From a bacterium (lineage in GTDB: Bacteria > JAHJDO01), in NCBI GenBank assembly GCA_030652805.1, contig JAUSPT010000100.1, forward strand, positions 9,465-73,464: a stretch of 64,000 nt of DNA, in the 5' to 3' direction. Below, in pieces: positions 1 to 8,604 of the stretch (position 1 is its first letter; every line of letters starts with the position of its first letter). A program made the translations under genes and the position numbers. Under the pieces are notes generated by a model that saw nothing but the letters and a program-made list of their open reading frames with translations, searched no databases and was not told where the DNA came from.

Positions 1-69
1 AAAATAAGGCCGCTAAAAGATACTCTGAAATTCATAAGGCTTATACTATCCAGCATATTTTTCAGGTAA
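1..69 (+). CDS. 3' end of an unidentified upstream gene (partial)
   Basis: A frame open from the first base reads through to a TAA at 67-69, one base before the next start codon at 71. Only 22 codons are visible, giving a basic, hydrophobic tail ending in SSIFFR. The tight junction with the next gene is the main reason to believe it is a real gene end in the same operon. No function can be given. Confidence 0.4.
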   Translation, partial: KIRPLKDTLKFIRLILSSIFFR

Positions 70-70
70 G

Positions 71-862
71 ATGAGAAAAAACAAGTTTATCCGACCATGG
101 GTTTTAATTCTCGCTGGGGCTATAGTTGTACTGTTTGCAGTCATACCAGCACTAAATACAGTAGCATCTAATCTGATGTGCTCTAAAATTAAAAACATAT
201 GTAAAGATAGCTTTAACTGCAATATAAAACTAGAGAAGCCGCGTGTAAATACAATAAAGAGTATGATCGTCTTTGATAATATATCTATTGATAAATATAT
301 TGGTGGCAGGAAATTTAACGTTAATGTTGATAAAGTGTTTATCAAAATAAATATGGCTTCAGCAATAAAGAACATTCTTTATCTTTCTAGCCAGCCAACA
401 AAATTTTTCGCAAGTATTGATTTCAGTTACAAGAAACATATTAAGGTGGATTTGAGGGGAAATGTTGATTTCAGAAGTTCAAAAGGAGATTTCTCTCTGG
501 AAACAAAATGTTCCAATATAGATATAGCATATATGGGACAGTACTATACTGGTACTCCTATCTATTTTAAAAAAGGCACCGCAGATATTTCATCAATTGG
601 AACATGTAGAAAAGGCAAGCTTAACTTTTCCCAACGTATATTAATCAAAAACCTATTCTTAAGTACAAAAAAAGACAAGGATTTAGATAGGCAGGTTTTT
701 ATTGGACTTGATTATGGAGATATCATTAATTATGTAAATGAGAAAAAGGGGAATATTGACCTGAGCTTCATTATAAAGGGAACATTAAAAGAGCCTGAGA
801 TAGACTTAAGCCCAATAATAGAGAATATACTTAGTGATATAGTGGCTTTAAAGATATCATGA
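71..862 (+). CDS. AsmA/DUF748-like membrane-anchored protein
   Basis: This 263-residue protein has a short basic N-terminus and one hydrophobic anchor (about residues 10-32), followed by a soluble, beta-rich, lysine-rich region. The end of the protein (residues about 225-255) has the pattern 'GNIDLSFIIKGTLKEPEIDL', which resembles the conserved C-terminal part of AsmA/DUF748 proteins that sit in the inner membrane and face the periplasm. Family assignment rests on that pattern alone, so the function (envelope lipid or outer-membrane maintenance) is an inference. Its stop codon overlaps the next start by four bases (ATGA), so it is translationally coupled to pcm. Confidence 0.55.
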   Translation: MRKNKFIRPWVLILAGAIVVLFAVIPALNTVASNLMCSKIKNICKDSFNCNIKLEKPRVNTIKSMIVFDNISIDKYIGGRKFNVNVDKVFIKINMASAIKNILYLSSQPTKFFASIDFSYKKHIKVDLRGNVDFRSSKGDFSLETKCSNIDIAYMGQYYTGTPIYFKKGTADISSIGTCRKGKLNFSQRILIKNLFLSTKKDKDLDRQVFIGLDYGDIINYVNEKKGNIDLSFIIKGTLKEPEIDLSPIIENILSDIVALKIS

Positions 863-1518
863 AAGATTATACGGACGAACGTCTTAATATGGTAGACATT
901 CAGCTGGCACATAGGGGAATCAAAGATAAGCGTGTTCTTGATGCTATGAGCAGAGTGCCGAGGCACCTCTTTGTTCCTTCTGATAACATCTCATCTGCAT
1001 ATACTGATCAGCCGCTTTCTATAGGAGAATCTCAAACTATATCCCAGCCGTATATGGTTGCTTTGATGAGCGAATGTTTAAAACTTAATGGCAAAGAGAA
1101 AATTTTAGAACTGGGCACAGGCTCAGGATATCAGACAGCAATCCTTGCAGAATTAGGTTCTTCTGTTTACACAATAGAGAGAATTAGCCCATTATCCATA
1201 AGAGCGCAAAGAACACTTAAACATTTAGGGTATGAAAACATAAAATTTAAGGTGGGAGATGGAACTCTTGGTTGGCATGAGAATGCTCCCTATGATGGAA
1301 TAATGGTAACAGCTGGAGCTCCTAAAGTTTCGCAAGTTCTTATAGATCAATTATCAGAGGGTGGTAGAATAGTTATTCCTGTAGGTAATTCCTTTTCTCA
1401 AGAACTTGTTGTTACCTCAAAAATCAATAAAAAAATAAAAACCCAAAATATCTGTGGATGTATGTTTGTCCCCTTGATAGGTAAGTATGGATGGAATAGT
1501 GAGCAGAAATATTATTAG
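859..1518 (+). CDS. pcm: Protein-L-isoaspartate O-methyltransferase
   Basis: PCMT repairs isoaspartyl residues in damaged proteins by SAM-dependent carboxyl methylation. The 219-residue length is normal for the family. Visible hallmarks are the RVPRHLFVP segment near residue 32, the GESQTISQPYMVALM substrate loop near residues 55-70, and SAM motif I, LELGTGSGYQTAIL, near residues 83-96. The start overlaps the preceding stop by four bases, and the downstream DedA-type gene begins within the last 32 bases of this one, so the three genes appear to be one operon. Confidence 0.95.
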   Translation: MKDYTDERLNMVDIQLAHRGIKDKRVLDAMSRVPRHLFVPSDNISSAYTDQPLSIGESQTISQPYMVALMSECLKLNGKEKILELGTGSGYQTAILAELGSSVYTIERISPLSIRAQRTLKHLGYENIKFKVGDGTLGWHENAPYDGIMVTAGAPKVSQVLIDQLSEGGRIVIPVGNSFSQELVVTSKINKKIKTQNICGCMFVPLIGKYGWNSEQKYY

Positions 1519-2110
1519 AAGATTATATAACTGGGTATTGAGCTGGGCTCATTCAAGGTATTCAATCGCGGCATTATTTACATTAGCTTTTACAGAATCC
1601 TCTTGTTTTCCTGTGCCTCCGGATGTTCTATTAATAGCTCTTTGTGTATCAAAGCCTAAAAGGGCCTTACTGTATAGTCTCATAACAACAATCGGTTCTG
1701 TATTAGGCGGAATATGCGGATATTTTATAGGTATGAAGATATGGGAGTATACAAGCAATTTCTTTTTTAAATATATTCCTGGATTTACCCCTGAATCTTT
1801 TAGCTATGTAAAAGATTTATATAACGATAATGCCTTTTTGGCGGTATTTGTCTCAGGTTTCACACCTATTCCGTATAAGGTTTTTACAATTGCTGCAGGC
1901 GTTTGCAAAATTAGTTTTGTTGTTTTTCTTGTATCATCAGTGTTAGGAAGAGGGTTAAGATTTTTTATTGTAGGCGGATTGATAAAGATTTTTGGAGAAT
2001 CTGTTAAAAATTTCATAAATAAATATTTTAATCTGTTAACAATTTTGTTTACTATTCTTTTAATAGCCGGATTTTTGATACTTAAATTTGTAATCAAAAA
2101 TAACCAGTAA
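1487..2110 (+). CDS. DedA/YqaA-family membrane protein (VTT domain)
   Basis: A 207-residue integral membrane protein with about five hydrophobic segments. The N-terminal block [22 protein letters not shown] and the central [16 protein letters not shown] are the two re-entrant-loop motifs of the SNARE-associated/VTT (DedA) superfamily, here closest to the short YqaA-like branch. Family members act in the inner membrane and several are lipid scramblases or undecaprenyl-phosphate flippases; the specific substrate here is unknown. The start overlaps pcm by 32 bases. Later methionines are not convincing because the first conserved segment begins near residue 30. Confidence 0.8.
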   Translation: MDGIVSRNIIRRLYNWVLSWAHSRYSIAALFTLAFTESSCFPVPPDVLLIALCVSKPKRALLYSLITTIGSVLGGICGYFIGMKIWEYTSNFFFKYIPGFTPESFSYVKDLYNDNAFLAVFVSGFTPIPYKVFTIAAGVCKISFVVFLVSSVLGRGLRFFIVGGLIKIFGESVKNFINKYFNLLTILFTILLIAGFLILKFVIKNNQ

Positions 2111-2114
2111 ATAG

Positions 2115-2188
2115 CGGGGCGTAGCGCAGCTTGGTAGCGCGCCACGTTCGGGACGTGGAGGCCGGTGGTTCGAATCCACTCGCCCCGA
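2115..2188 (+). tRNA. tRNA-Pro (CGG)
   Basis: The sequence folds as a full cloverleaf: acceptor CGGGGCG with CGCCCCG, D-arm GCGC/GCGC, anticodon stem CCACG/CGTGG with loop TTCGGGA (anticodon CGG), and T-arm GGTGG/CCACT around TTCGAAT. The C1-G72 pair is typical of bacterial tRNA-Pro. The CCA tail is not encoded. Confidence 0.96.
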
Positions 2189-2221
2189 CTACAAGGTTAT
2201 CTGAGCATTGCGATTTTTTAT

Positions 2222-2251
2222 TTGCATTTTGCAGAAGATTTGAATTATAAT
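2222..2251 (+). promoter_or_regulatory. Sigma70-like promoter of the MC1-like gene
   Basis: TTGCAT (2222-2227) and TATAAT (2246-2251) are separated by 18 bases. They lie about 30 bases upstream of an AAGGAGGTGAT ribosome site for the MC1-like gene. The -10 is a perfect consensus match and the ribosome site is near-ideal, which suggests high expression. Confidence 0.65.
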
Positions 2252-2283
2252 ATAGAAAATGGCAAAAACAAGGAGGTGATACA

Positions 2284-2589
2284 ATGGCAAAGAAAGCAGA
2301 AGCAAAGCTCTATTCGTTGAGAATAGGCAAAAAGGAAGCGAATGCATTCAAAGGAAAAGGAGCAAGACAGGCTGCTCTAAAGGCTGCTTCCAGAGGATTG
2401 AAAGATAGCGATGGTCTGATCAAACTCAGAGAACATGGGCAGAAGAAAGATGGCAAATGGAGACTGCATATATTTAAAGGTTCAGTACAGAAGGTTGCTA
2501 AACCTGCTAATGCCCCTGATTGGATGCCGGATAAAATTAATAAGCCTACTGTAAAGAAACTTCGTGTTGAGAAATTAGACAAAATATAA
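2284..2589 (+). CDS. MC1-type non-histone chromosomal protein homologue
   Basis: This 101-residue basic protein matches the architecture of MC1, the monomeric DNA-bending chromosomal protein of methanogenic and halophilic archaea. I recognise the central RQAALKAASRG block (residues about 28-38), the following LIKLREHGQKK...LHIFKG strand region, and the C-terminal APDWMPDKINKP...KKLRVEKLDKI block, whose order and spacing are as in archaeal MC1. It differs by a lysine-rich N-terminal extension of about 10 residues. It has its own promoter, a strong AAGGAGGTGAT ribosome site eight bases before the ATG, and a strong terminator, so it is a monocistronic and probably abundant nucleoid protein. The homology is a recognition call and was not searched. 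Confidence 0.85.
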   Translation: MAKKAEAKLYSLRIGKKEANAFKGKGARQAALKAASRGLKDSDGLIKLREHGQKKDGKWRLHIFKGSVQKVAKPANAPDWMPDKINKPTVKKLRVEKLDKI

Positions 2590-2615
2590 TAGGTTGTTTC
2601 TTGCAAAGCAGTAAG

Positions 2616-2649
2616 AAGCCTGCTGTCACTTGGACAGCAGGCTTTTCTG
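2616..2649 (+). terminator. Strong intrinsic terminator after the MC1-like gene
   Basis: A perfect 12-bp stem (2616-2627 with 2633-2644) with a five-base ACTTG loop is followed by a T-rich run. It lies 27 bases after the MC1-like stop codon. Confidence 0.85.
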
Positions 2650-2667
2650 TTAAGGATAAGATGTAAG

Positions 2668-3390
2668 GTGGAGTTCTCTATAAAACAGTTACAAAAACCA
2701 GTTAAATTTATTGTTAATCTTATTTTCCCAATTTATTGCCCAATATGCAAAAAACAGCTTTCATATCAGACTGATACCTATCTTTGTGACGCATGCAAGA
2801 AAAACATAATACCTATTACTGGAAAGGTTTGCAATAAATGTGGTAGGCCTTTTATAAATGGTATTTGTGGAATATGCAGAGAGAAGCAGTTTTGTTTCTC
2901 AAAAGCACGCGCTAGTGGAATATACGATGGCTCAGTAAGGGAGTGTATACATTTTTTTAAATATAAGAAAAAGACGTATCTTTTAAACACGTTGTTTGAG
3001 GTGTTTTTATTGCCAAATAGTCCTGATTTCCTTAGCTGCGATTTAATTGTTCCTGTACCCCTCCATTGGATACGAAAATATTCCAGAGGATTTAATCAGG
3101 CTGAACTAATAGGGAAAAAAATTAGTAAGAGGTTCAATATACCATTGTCAAAAACTAGTTTAAAGAGAACGAAAGCAACTCCTTCACAAACAGGTCTTTC
3201 TCTGAAAGAACGTACTAAGAATATTAAAGGAGCGTTTTCAGTAAGGAATGAACAAAAGCTAGATGGAAAAAGAATTTTACTTGTTGATGATGTTATGACA
3301 ACAGGTGCAACTGTTAATGAATGCTCCAGAGTCTTATTGCAAGCCGGAGCAAGGGAAATTCTTGTATATACCTTAGCAAGAGGGATGTAG
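2668..3390 (+). CDS. comF: ComF-family phosphoribosyltransferase-like protein
   Basis: ComF proteins combine an N-terminal double zinc ribbon with a type I phosphoribosyltransferase fold and are needed for DNA uptake in competent bacteria; in most other bacteria the role is unknown. Here the zinc cysteines are CPIC, CDAC, CNKCG and CGIC (residues about 24-72). The core holds VPVPLHWIRKYSRGFNQAELI and the PRPP loop LLVDDVMTTGAT near residue 210. The start is a GTG 18 bases after the preceding terminator's T-run. Length (240) is normal. Confidence 0.9.
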   Translation: MEFSIKQLQKPVKFIVNLIFPIYCPICKKQLSYQTDTYLCDACKKNIIPITGKVCNKCGRPFINGICGICREKQFCFSKARASGIYDGSVRECIHFFKYKKKTYLLNTLFEVFLLPNSPDFLSCDLIVPVPLHWIRKYSRGFNQAELIGKKISKRFNIPLSKTSLKRTKATPSQTGLSLKERTKNIKGAFSVRNEQKLDGKRILLVDDVMTTGATVNECSRVLLQAGAREILVYTLARGM

Positions 3391-3408
3391 AGAGTTAAGA
3401 GTTAAATC

Positions 3409-3436
3409 TTGACTTTATACAATGTTTTTTTATAAT
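3409..3436 (+). promoter_or_regulatory. Promoter of the tRNA-Gln/tRNA-Glu pair
   Basis: TTGACT (3409-3414) and a perfect TATAAT (3431-3436) are 16 bases apart and end 13 bases before tRNA-Gln. The placement fits a dedicated tRNA transcription unit. Confidence 0.75.
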
Positions 3437-3449
3437 TGTCTCAGTATTT

Positions 3450-3520
3450 TGCCCCGTCGTCTAATGGTAGGACGGATGATTCTGGATCATCTAGTCGAGG
3501 TTCGAGTCCTTGCGGGGCAA
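3450..3520 (+). tRNA. tRNA-Gln (CTG)
   Basis: Cloverleaf with acceptor TGCCCCG/CGGGGCA, D-arm GTCT/GGAC, anticodon stem GATGA/TCATC with loop TTCTGGA (anticodon CTG), and T-arm CGAGG/CCTTG around TTCGAGT. The weak T1-A72 pair is typical of bacterial tRNA-Gln. No CCA is encoded. Confidence 0.95.
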
Positions 3521-3524
3521 CTCC

Positions 3525-3600
3525 GGCCCCATCGTCTAGTGGACCAGGACACGTGGTTCTCAGCCATGGAACAGGGGTTCAATTCCCCTTGGGGCTACCA
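3525..3600 (+). tRNA. tRNA-Glu (CTC)
   Basis: Acceptor GGCCCCA/TGGGGCT, anticodon loop TTCTCAG (anticodon CTC) and T-arm AGGGG/CCCCT around TTCAATT fold cleanly. Unlike the other tRNAs in this window, the 3' CCA is encoded (3598-3600). It starts five bases after tRNA-Gln and must be co-transcribed with it. Confidence 0.95.
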
Positions 3601-3626
3601 AGGTTACAAAGCGGAAGCGTTGGCTA

Positions 3627-4586
3627 CTACTTCTCTAAAAACATGCCCATTTTTCTATATTTTTCGTATCTTTGATTACTAATTTCTTCAGGAGAAAGTT
3701 TAGCTAGTTCACTTAAACAGGTTTTTAATGTATTCTTAATATTCTCGGTTACTTCGGCTGGATTTCTATGCACTCCGCCAATTGGTTCAGGTATTATTGC
3801 GTCAATAACTTTAAACTTTTTCAAATCCGATGCTGTTATGCAAAGCGCTTCTGCAGCTTCAGGAGCTTTAGTTCTGTCTTTCCAGAGGATTGCGCCGCAT
3901 GCTTCAGGAGTACACACAAAGTAGACAGCATTCTCCAGCATAAAAACTTTATTTCCTAATCCAATTGCTAGTGCTCCTCCACTGCCGCCTTCTCCAGTAA
4001 TTATAACGATCGTAGGTACTTGAAGATGGGCCATTTCTTTTAAGTTGTGCGCAATTGCCTCTGCCTGTCCTCTTTCTTCTGCTCCAATGCCCGGATAGGC
4101 GCCTGGAGTGTCAATAAAAGAAATGATTGGAATGGAAAATTTTTCAGCTGTTTTCATTAATCTTAACATTTTTCTATAACCCTCAGGATGAGGCATCCCG
4201 AAGTTTCTGTTAAGGTTTTCTTTTGTATTTCTGCCTTTCTGGTGACCAATCACCATAACCGTTTTATCTTGAAAGCTAGCCAATCCTCCTATTATTGCCT
4301 GGTCATCAGCAAATGCTCTATCGCCATGAAGCTCAATAAAATTTTTCATAAGGGCATTAATATAGTCCAGAGTATACGGCCTGTCAGGGTGACGGGCAAT
4401 CTGCATTCTCTGCCATGCTGTAAGATTCTGGTATATTCTTTTTTTAGTTTCAAGTGTCTTTTTCTCAAGTACTTTTATCTCATCAGAAAAATCTATATTT
4501 TCTGTAGAAGCAAAGGCTTTCAACTCTTCTATCCTTTTCTCCAGCTCTATGATAGGCTTCTCAAATTCAAGACCATTTGTCGTCAC
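3627..4586 (-). CDS. accA: Acetyl-CoA carboxylase carboxyltransferase subunit alpha
   Basis: AccA with AccD transfers the carboxyl group from biotin to acetyl-CoA, giving malonyl-CoA for fatty acid synthesis. The 319-residue length is standard. Diagnostic segments are the N-terminal helical region with [44 protein letters not shown], the oxyanion-hole region [21 protein letters not shown] and [13 protein letters not shown]. The start codon overlaps the preceding stop (ATGA), placing it last in a five-gene leftward operon. AccB, AccC and AccD are not in the window. Confidence 0.97.
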   Translation of the reverse strand: MTTNGLEFEKPIIELEKRIEELKAFASTENIDFSDEIKVLEKKTLETKKRIYQNLTAWQRMQIARHPDRPYTLDYINALMKNFIELHGDRAFADDQAIIGGLASFQDKTVMVIGHQKGRNTKENLNRNFGMPHPEGYRKMLRLMKTAEKFSIPIISFIDTPGAYPGIGAEERGQAEAIAHNLKEMAHLQVPTIVIITGEGGSGGALAIGLGNKVFMLENAVYFVCTPEACGAILWKDRTKAPEAAEALCITASDLKKFKVIDAIIPEPIGGVHRNPAEVTENIKNTLKTCLSELAKLSPEEISNQRYEKYRKMGMFLEK

Positions 4587-5746
4587 TTTTTGTCTCCCTG
4601 TGTCTTAATTATAGTTACAGGTGTTTCAACGGGCACAAGGTCAAACAACTCTTCTACGTCCTTATTATACATTCTTATGCATCCTTCTGTAGATTGTTTT
4701 CCGATGCTGTCAGGCTCTATTGTTCCATGTATCCCATAGCCTTTTTCTGTTATTCCCATCCAGCGGTTGCCAAGTACATTTTTAGGGCTATCTGCTGAAA
4801 CAATGGCTCCTGCGGTATACCAAGTAGGATTTTTTAATTTATTTACTATTTTAAAATTCCCCAGAGGTGTGCCGTCATGAGCTCCAGTAGCTACTGTATA
4901 GGTTTTTAAAATTTTCCCATTATTTTTTAGGATAAGCTTATTAGACTTTGTGTATACCTCAATAGAAAAGCCGGATCCGGGAGTTATTTTTAATCTCTTC
5001 TCAGGTCTTATTACAGTATCTTTCAACTTATTGCTTTTCATAATCAAATCAACAGTAGTATTAAATTGTTTAGCAATTGAGCTGATGCTATCTCCAGCTT
5101 CTACTTTGTAAATCACACTGTCTTTTGTAGGGATAGGGGAGAAGATAAGTCTTACGTTTATGTCTTCAATCTCTCTGCGCGCTGTATTTTTTAATTCGTC
5201 GTCATCTGATTTCAGCATAATCTTCTCGAACAGAGAGAGAGCATTTAGGAGTTTTCCTTGCAGTTTATAAACGCGAGCTTTGGCATACAGAGCATTAAAA
5301 AAGATGTTACTATTAGGATATTCGTTTAATATCCTGTCATATAGGGTCTCTGCTTTTTTAAGATCATCTTTTGTCTGTGCCAATTCACCCAGTTCAAGTA
5401 ATGTTTCGTCGATATATTCTGAATTTTTGAATTGGTCTGTAATTCTGTCGAGAAGAGTCTCAGCATTTTTTAAATTCCCCATTTCTTTGTTGCATATAGC
5501 AAGTCTATAAACAAGTTCTGCCTGTTTTTCTTTGGATGCAAATTTATGCTTTTGACTTTTATTTAACAGATCAGCATAGATAGTCTTTGCTTTTTCAAAA
5601 TCACCTTTATTATAAAACATGTCTGCTTTTTTATACTGATTAGAAATGTCTTTTTGAAGGAACAAAGAATATGCCTGCCATCCAACGTAAATAGCAATTA
5701 TTAGTATCATAGTAACTAATATAAATTTCGTATTCTTTTTTTTCAT
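4583..5746 (-). CDS. L,D-transpeptidase with TPR and LysM domains
   Basis: The 387-residue protein has an N-terminal membrane anchor or uncleaved signal (residues about 7-27), several TPR-like helical repeats (about 35-195), a LysM peptidoglycan-binding domain ([16 protein letters not shown], about 208-256) and a C-terminal YkuD catalytic domain. The YkuD active-site block is intact: GIHGT and STEGCIRM, with the catalytic cysteine near residue 352. Such enzymes form 3-3 cross-links or attach proteins to peptidoglycan in the periplasm. It is followed by accA with a four-base overlap and preceded 14 bases away by a protein kinase gene, so the kinase may act in the same wall or growth circuit (inference). 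Confidence 0.92.
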   Translation of the reverse strand: MKKKNTKFILVTMILIIAIYVGWQAYSLFLQKDISNQYKKADMFYNKGDFEKAKTIYADLLNKSQKHKFASKEKQAELVYRLAICNKEMGNLKNAETLLDRITDQFKNSEYIDETLLELGELAQTKDDLKKAETLYDRILNEYPNSNIFFNALYAKARVYKLQGKLLNALSLFEKIMLKSDDDELKNTARREIEDINVRLIFSPIPTKDSVIYKVEAGDSISSIAKQFNTTVDLIMKSNKLKDTVIRPEKRLKITPGSGFSIEVYTKSNKLILKNNGKILKTYTVATGAHDGTPLGNFKIVNKLKNPTWYTAGAIVSADSPKNVLGNRWMGITEKGYGIHGTIEPDSIGKQSTEGCIRMYNKDVEELFDLVPVETPVTIIKTQGDKK

Positions 5747-5760
5747 ATCTGTCTCCCTTT

Positions 5761-6573
5761 CTAGAATTTACTTCTACTAAAGTCCAAGATCATTTCCGAC
5801 ACCGTTCTATGCCTTTTATTTGGATTCGTTTCTATTGCCTTCATCACGCAATTTTCAATATTTTTTGGTATGCTGGAATCGTAATAAGAGACTAATCTTG
5901 GTCGTATATGTATATCGATGTGAGCTCTCATAATTGTGTTTTTATCATTAGCTTGATAGGGAACTTTGCCGGTTAACATTTCATATATGGTGATTCCATA
6001 AGAATATATGTCTGTTCTCTTGTCTGTGTGTCTTTTTCTTATCTGTTCGGGAGACATGTACGTAGGTGTGCCGTCAATAAAGCGGTTACGTGTGAAGATA
6101 CTTAACCTGTTGTAACGCGCCAGACCAAAATCTATAATTTTTACTTCATTATTTTTCGAAACCAGAATATTTTCAGGCTTTATGTCACGATGGATTATGT
6201 TATTTTCATGGAGATAATCTAGCCCCTTTCCTATCTGTAAAATGAGATCATATCTCTGAAGTTTTTCAATTTTTTTATAGAGCAGGAGCCTTTTTAGATC
6301 TTCCCCATTAATATATTCCATCACCATATAAGGCATTCCATCTTCTTTCCCAAAATCCATTACTCGAATTATATTTGGGTGATTTAGCTTTTTTAGCATC
6401 TTAGTTTCTTGGATGAATCCTTTTATTGCTCTGCGGCTTGTGCCGGATTTCCTGAGCATCTTAATTGCTACCATATCATTTGTTATAGGATCACTTGCTT
6501 TGTATATGTGAGCAACTCCACCTGACTTAATAATATTCTGAATTATATATTTACCAAATTTTTCTTGTGTCAT
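5761..6573 (-). CDS. Hanks-type serine/threonine protein kinase
   Basis: A bare 270-residue eukaryotic-like kinase domain with no transmembrane or sensor region. All key elements are present: glycine loop GGVAHIYKA (residues 18-26), VAIK lysine near 38, catalytic loop HRDIKPENIL near 127, IDFGLAR near 148, and the activation-segment GTPTYMSPEQIRKR. It should be an active cytoplasmic kinase. It lies between a secreted hypothetical protein and an L,D-transpeptidase in one operon, so envelope proteins are candidate targets, but no substrate is evident from sequence. Confidence 0.93.
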   Translation of the reverse strand: MTQEKFGKYIIQNIIKSGGVAHIYKASDPITNDMVAIKMLRKSGTSRRAIKGFIQETKMLKKLNHPNIIRVMDFGKEDGMPYMVMEYINGEDLKRLLLYKKIEKLQRYDLILQIGKGLDYLHENNIIHRDIKPENILVSKNNEVKIIDFGLARYNRLSIFTRNRFIDGTPTYMSPEQIRKRHTDKRTDIYSYGITIYEMLTGKVPYQANDKNTIMRAHIDIHIRPRLVSYYDSSIPKNIENCVMKAIETNPNKRHRTVSEMILDFSRSKF

Positions 6574-6587
6574 TTTTCCAACGACCT

Positions 6588-7607
6588 TTACTTAATGGGT
6601 ATTTTTAAGCTATCCCAGTATTTTATCAGATTACTTAATTCAATATCTATATTAAAATTATCTTTAAGATTATAACTTAAATTAATGTTCTTTTGCATAC
6701 AAATTCTGCTCAGTAGCTCCGATATAAATTTTATATCGTTTTGCAGTATAATTTTACCATGAGGAGTGATGTCAGAAGATATTAGATTAAAGGAGAGCTT
6801 TATTCTGTCCTGATCAACAACATCAAACTTTATTTTGAGGTTTTTTATTTTATTTAGATCAGGAGATGTTGCCAAAGAAAATCCAAGGCTGCTGGAGTAT
6901 TTATTCAATAGACGAAGCAATAGATTGTTTTTGTTTTCCAATGTAATATACCCATCAGTTTTATCGTTTAATGTTGCTTGAGTATTTAGATTGTTAAAGT
7001 TTCTTTTTGCATATTCAACAATATTTAGTGCAGAACCAACGACTACATTATCTTCAATAAAAGTATATGCTGACAACTCTCCTCTTTTCTTTCTGTTTTC
7101 ATTGTAAACAATACCTGTCTTGCTTTTTACTCCATCCGCTCCCTTAATATGTTTGTTTAAAAGACCAGATAAAATTGTCTTTCGCAACATTTTGCTGCTT
7201 TTTTTGTCTCCAATCCTAAGAGATACTGCTAGATCTCCTATTTTCATAGAGATATCAGAGGCTTCACTTACTATATGCCCTGTAATAAAATATGTGGTTT
7301 CTCCTGTGTCGGATATATATATATTGCCCCAGATTTTATCAAAAACAGGAAGAGATATATTCGAAATTTTCAGATCTCTGTTCTGAACAATTCTGCTTTG
7401 CACAAAGGATTGTATTATTAAATCAGCAGCTGATTTCAATCCTTTATCATCATAATCAATTCGCAAGAAAAATCTCAGACAATTATCCGGTTCTGTTAAT
7501 AGATAGCTTTCGTTACCTTCCTGGGCATCAGATATGCCAGAATAATATCCCATTAAGATGGCAATGATGAGAATTGGCTTTATGATATATTGAGAAAAAA
7601 GGTTCAC
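6588..7607 (-). CDS. Secreted hypothetical protein
   Basis: I do not recognise a family. The 339-residue product has a hydrophobic N-terminal segment (about residues 10-27) followed by a small-residue stretch ending near SDAQ, consistent with a cleaved signal peptide. The rest alternates beta-prone and charged segments without cysteines of note or a catalytic motif. The gene abuts the lipoprotein gene upstream (one-base overlap) and the kinase downstream (14 bases), so it belongs to the accA operon. Confidence 0.7.
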   Translation of the reverse strand: MNLFSQYIIKPILIIAILMGYYSGISDAQEGNESYLLTEPDNCLRFFLRIDYDDKGLKSAADLIIQSFVQSRIVQNRDLKISNISLPVFDKIWGNIYISDTGETTYFITGHIVSEASDISMKIGDLAVSLRIGDKKSSKMLRKTILSGLLNKHIKGADGVKSKTGIVYNENRKKRGELSAYTFIEDNVVVGSALNIVEYAKRNFNNLNTQATLNDKTDGYITLENKNNLLLRLLNKYSSSLGFSLATSPDLNKIKNLKIKFDVVDQDRIKLSFNLISSDITPHGKIILQNDIKFISELLSRICMQKNINLSYNLKDNFNIDIELSNLIKYWDSLKIPIK

Positions 7608-8464
7608 TATTTATCCGGCTCCATCAAGTATTTATCGTAGTTTTTGTTTCTTTTGTGCGCCTTAACTCGACCTGCAACATGTCCTCCCAGTATTGCTCCT
7701 AAATACACAGGATAAAATGGAAGCACAAAAAGATTTGATGCTTCTCGTCCAACATAGGATCCAAAAGCAGGGAAGAGCACTTTATAAGACTCTAGCTCAT
7801 TGTCTTTCTCTTTTTTGTAGTATGTATATCTTATAGCATCTTTGGTTGCTCTGTATTCAAATATTTCTGTCCAGATGGGCACCATATACAGGAGGTTGTA
7901 GGTCCCTTTTAGCTTTCGCCGTGAAAAATCCTTTGCATGACCACATTCATGATAGGCAATGGATGATAGATTAGAATATATATTTACTGTGTCTGTATAC
8001 GGATTGTAAGAATCTCCTCCAAATAAAATACCAGGGTATATCATATAATTAATCCATGCTATTATGCCGAAAGTCCATCTGTATCCTGCGCCTACTCTAT
8101 AGTTTTTTCTTAATCGTCTAAACTCTCTCATTGGATTATATTGATTAATTCGAATCTTAACGTCCCATAAATTATTAGTTTTTAGGTATTCTTCAATATC
8201 ATCAATTACTCTCTGAGAAATCCAGTGCTTATCAATATTCCAGTTCCATAGAATCAACTTTGAAGGCAAAGAGAAGACATAGTGGCCTAATGCATTTATA
8301 ATTTTTATTTCTTTCCCTATTTCTATCCGAGGGTATCTTGAGTCAGAAACAGGCTCATTTCTTTTACCTACATATGGCTTTCCTTTGATATAATGGCCTG
8401 GTGGCGTTGCGCAACTTGAGCAAAAGAATATTGAAATAAATACTATAATCAGACATCTTTTCAT
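7607..8464 (-). CDS. Putative lipoprotein with HEXXH zinc-protease-like motif
   Basis: The 285-residue product begins with a lipoprotein signal whose lipobox ends FFCSSC, giving Cys18 as the lipidated residue. In the middle, SSIAYHECGHAKDF contains an HExxH zinc-binding motif (about residues 170-174), and WTEIFEYRATKDAIRY about 30 residues later supplies a candidate third ligand, as in gluzincins. A C-terminal glycine-rich hydrophobic stretch may insert in a membrane. It is the first gene of the leftward operon. Function is unknown; a membrane-bound metalloprotease is an inference. Confidence 0.65.
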   Translation of the reverse strand: MKRCLIIVFISIFFCSSCATPPGHYIKGKPYVGKRNEPVSDSRYPRIEIGKEIKIINALGHYVFSLPSKLILWNWNIDKHWISQRVIDDIEEYLKTNNLWDVKIRINQYNPMREFRRLRKNYRVGAGYRWTFGIIAWINYMIYPGILFGGDSYNPYTDTVNIYSNLSSIAYHECGHAKDFSRRKLKGTYNLLYMVPIWTEIFEYRATKDAIRYTYYKKEKDNELESYKVLFPAFGSYVGREASNLFVLPFYPVYLGAILGGHVAGRVKAHKRNKNYDKYLMEPDK

Positions 8465-8496
8465 TTTGCTTTTTTTGCCAATTCCAAATCACTTAG

Positions 8497-8525
8497 AATA
8501 TATCACAACAGGCTTCAATCGTCAA
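8497..8525 (-). promoter_or_regulatory. Promoter of the lipoprotein-kinase-ldt-accA operon
   Basis: Read on the minus strand, TTGACG (8525-8520) and TATATT (8502-8497) are 17 bases apart, about 35 bases upstream of the lipoprotein start. Confidence 0.6.
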
Positions 8526-8604
8526 TTCAGGCAAGGATTTTTTTAATTGAATAAATAACTAACCAAGGATAAACTAACAAATAAAAATAAGTTGAAGTAA
8601 ATAT

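Noticed and set aside
3422-3682. Open frames over the tRNA-Gln/tRNA-Glu pair
   Set aside because: Both strands of the region are fully explained by two cloverleaf tRNAs; the frames have no conserved protein content.
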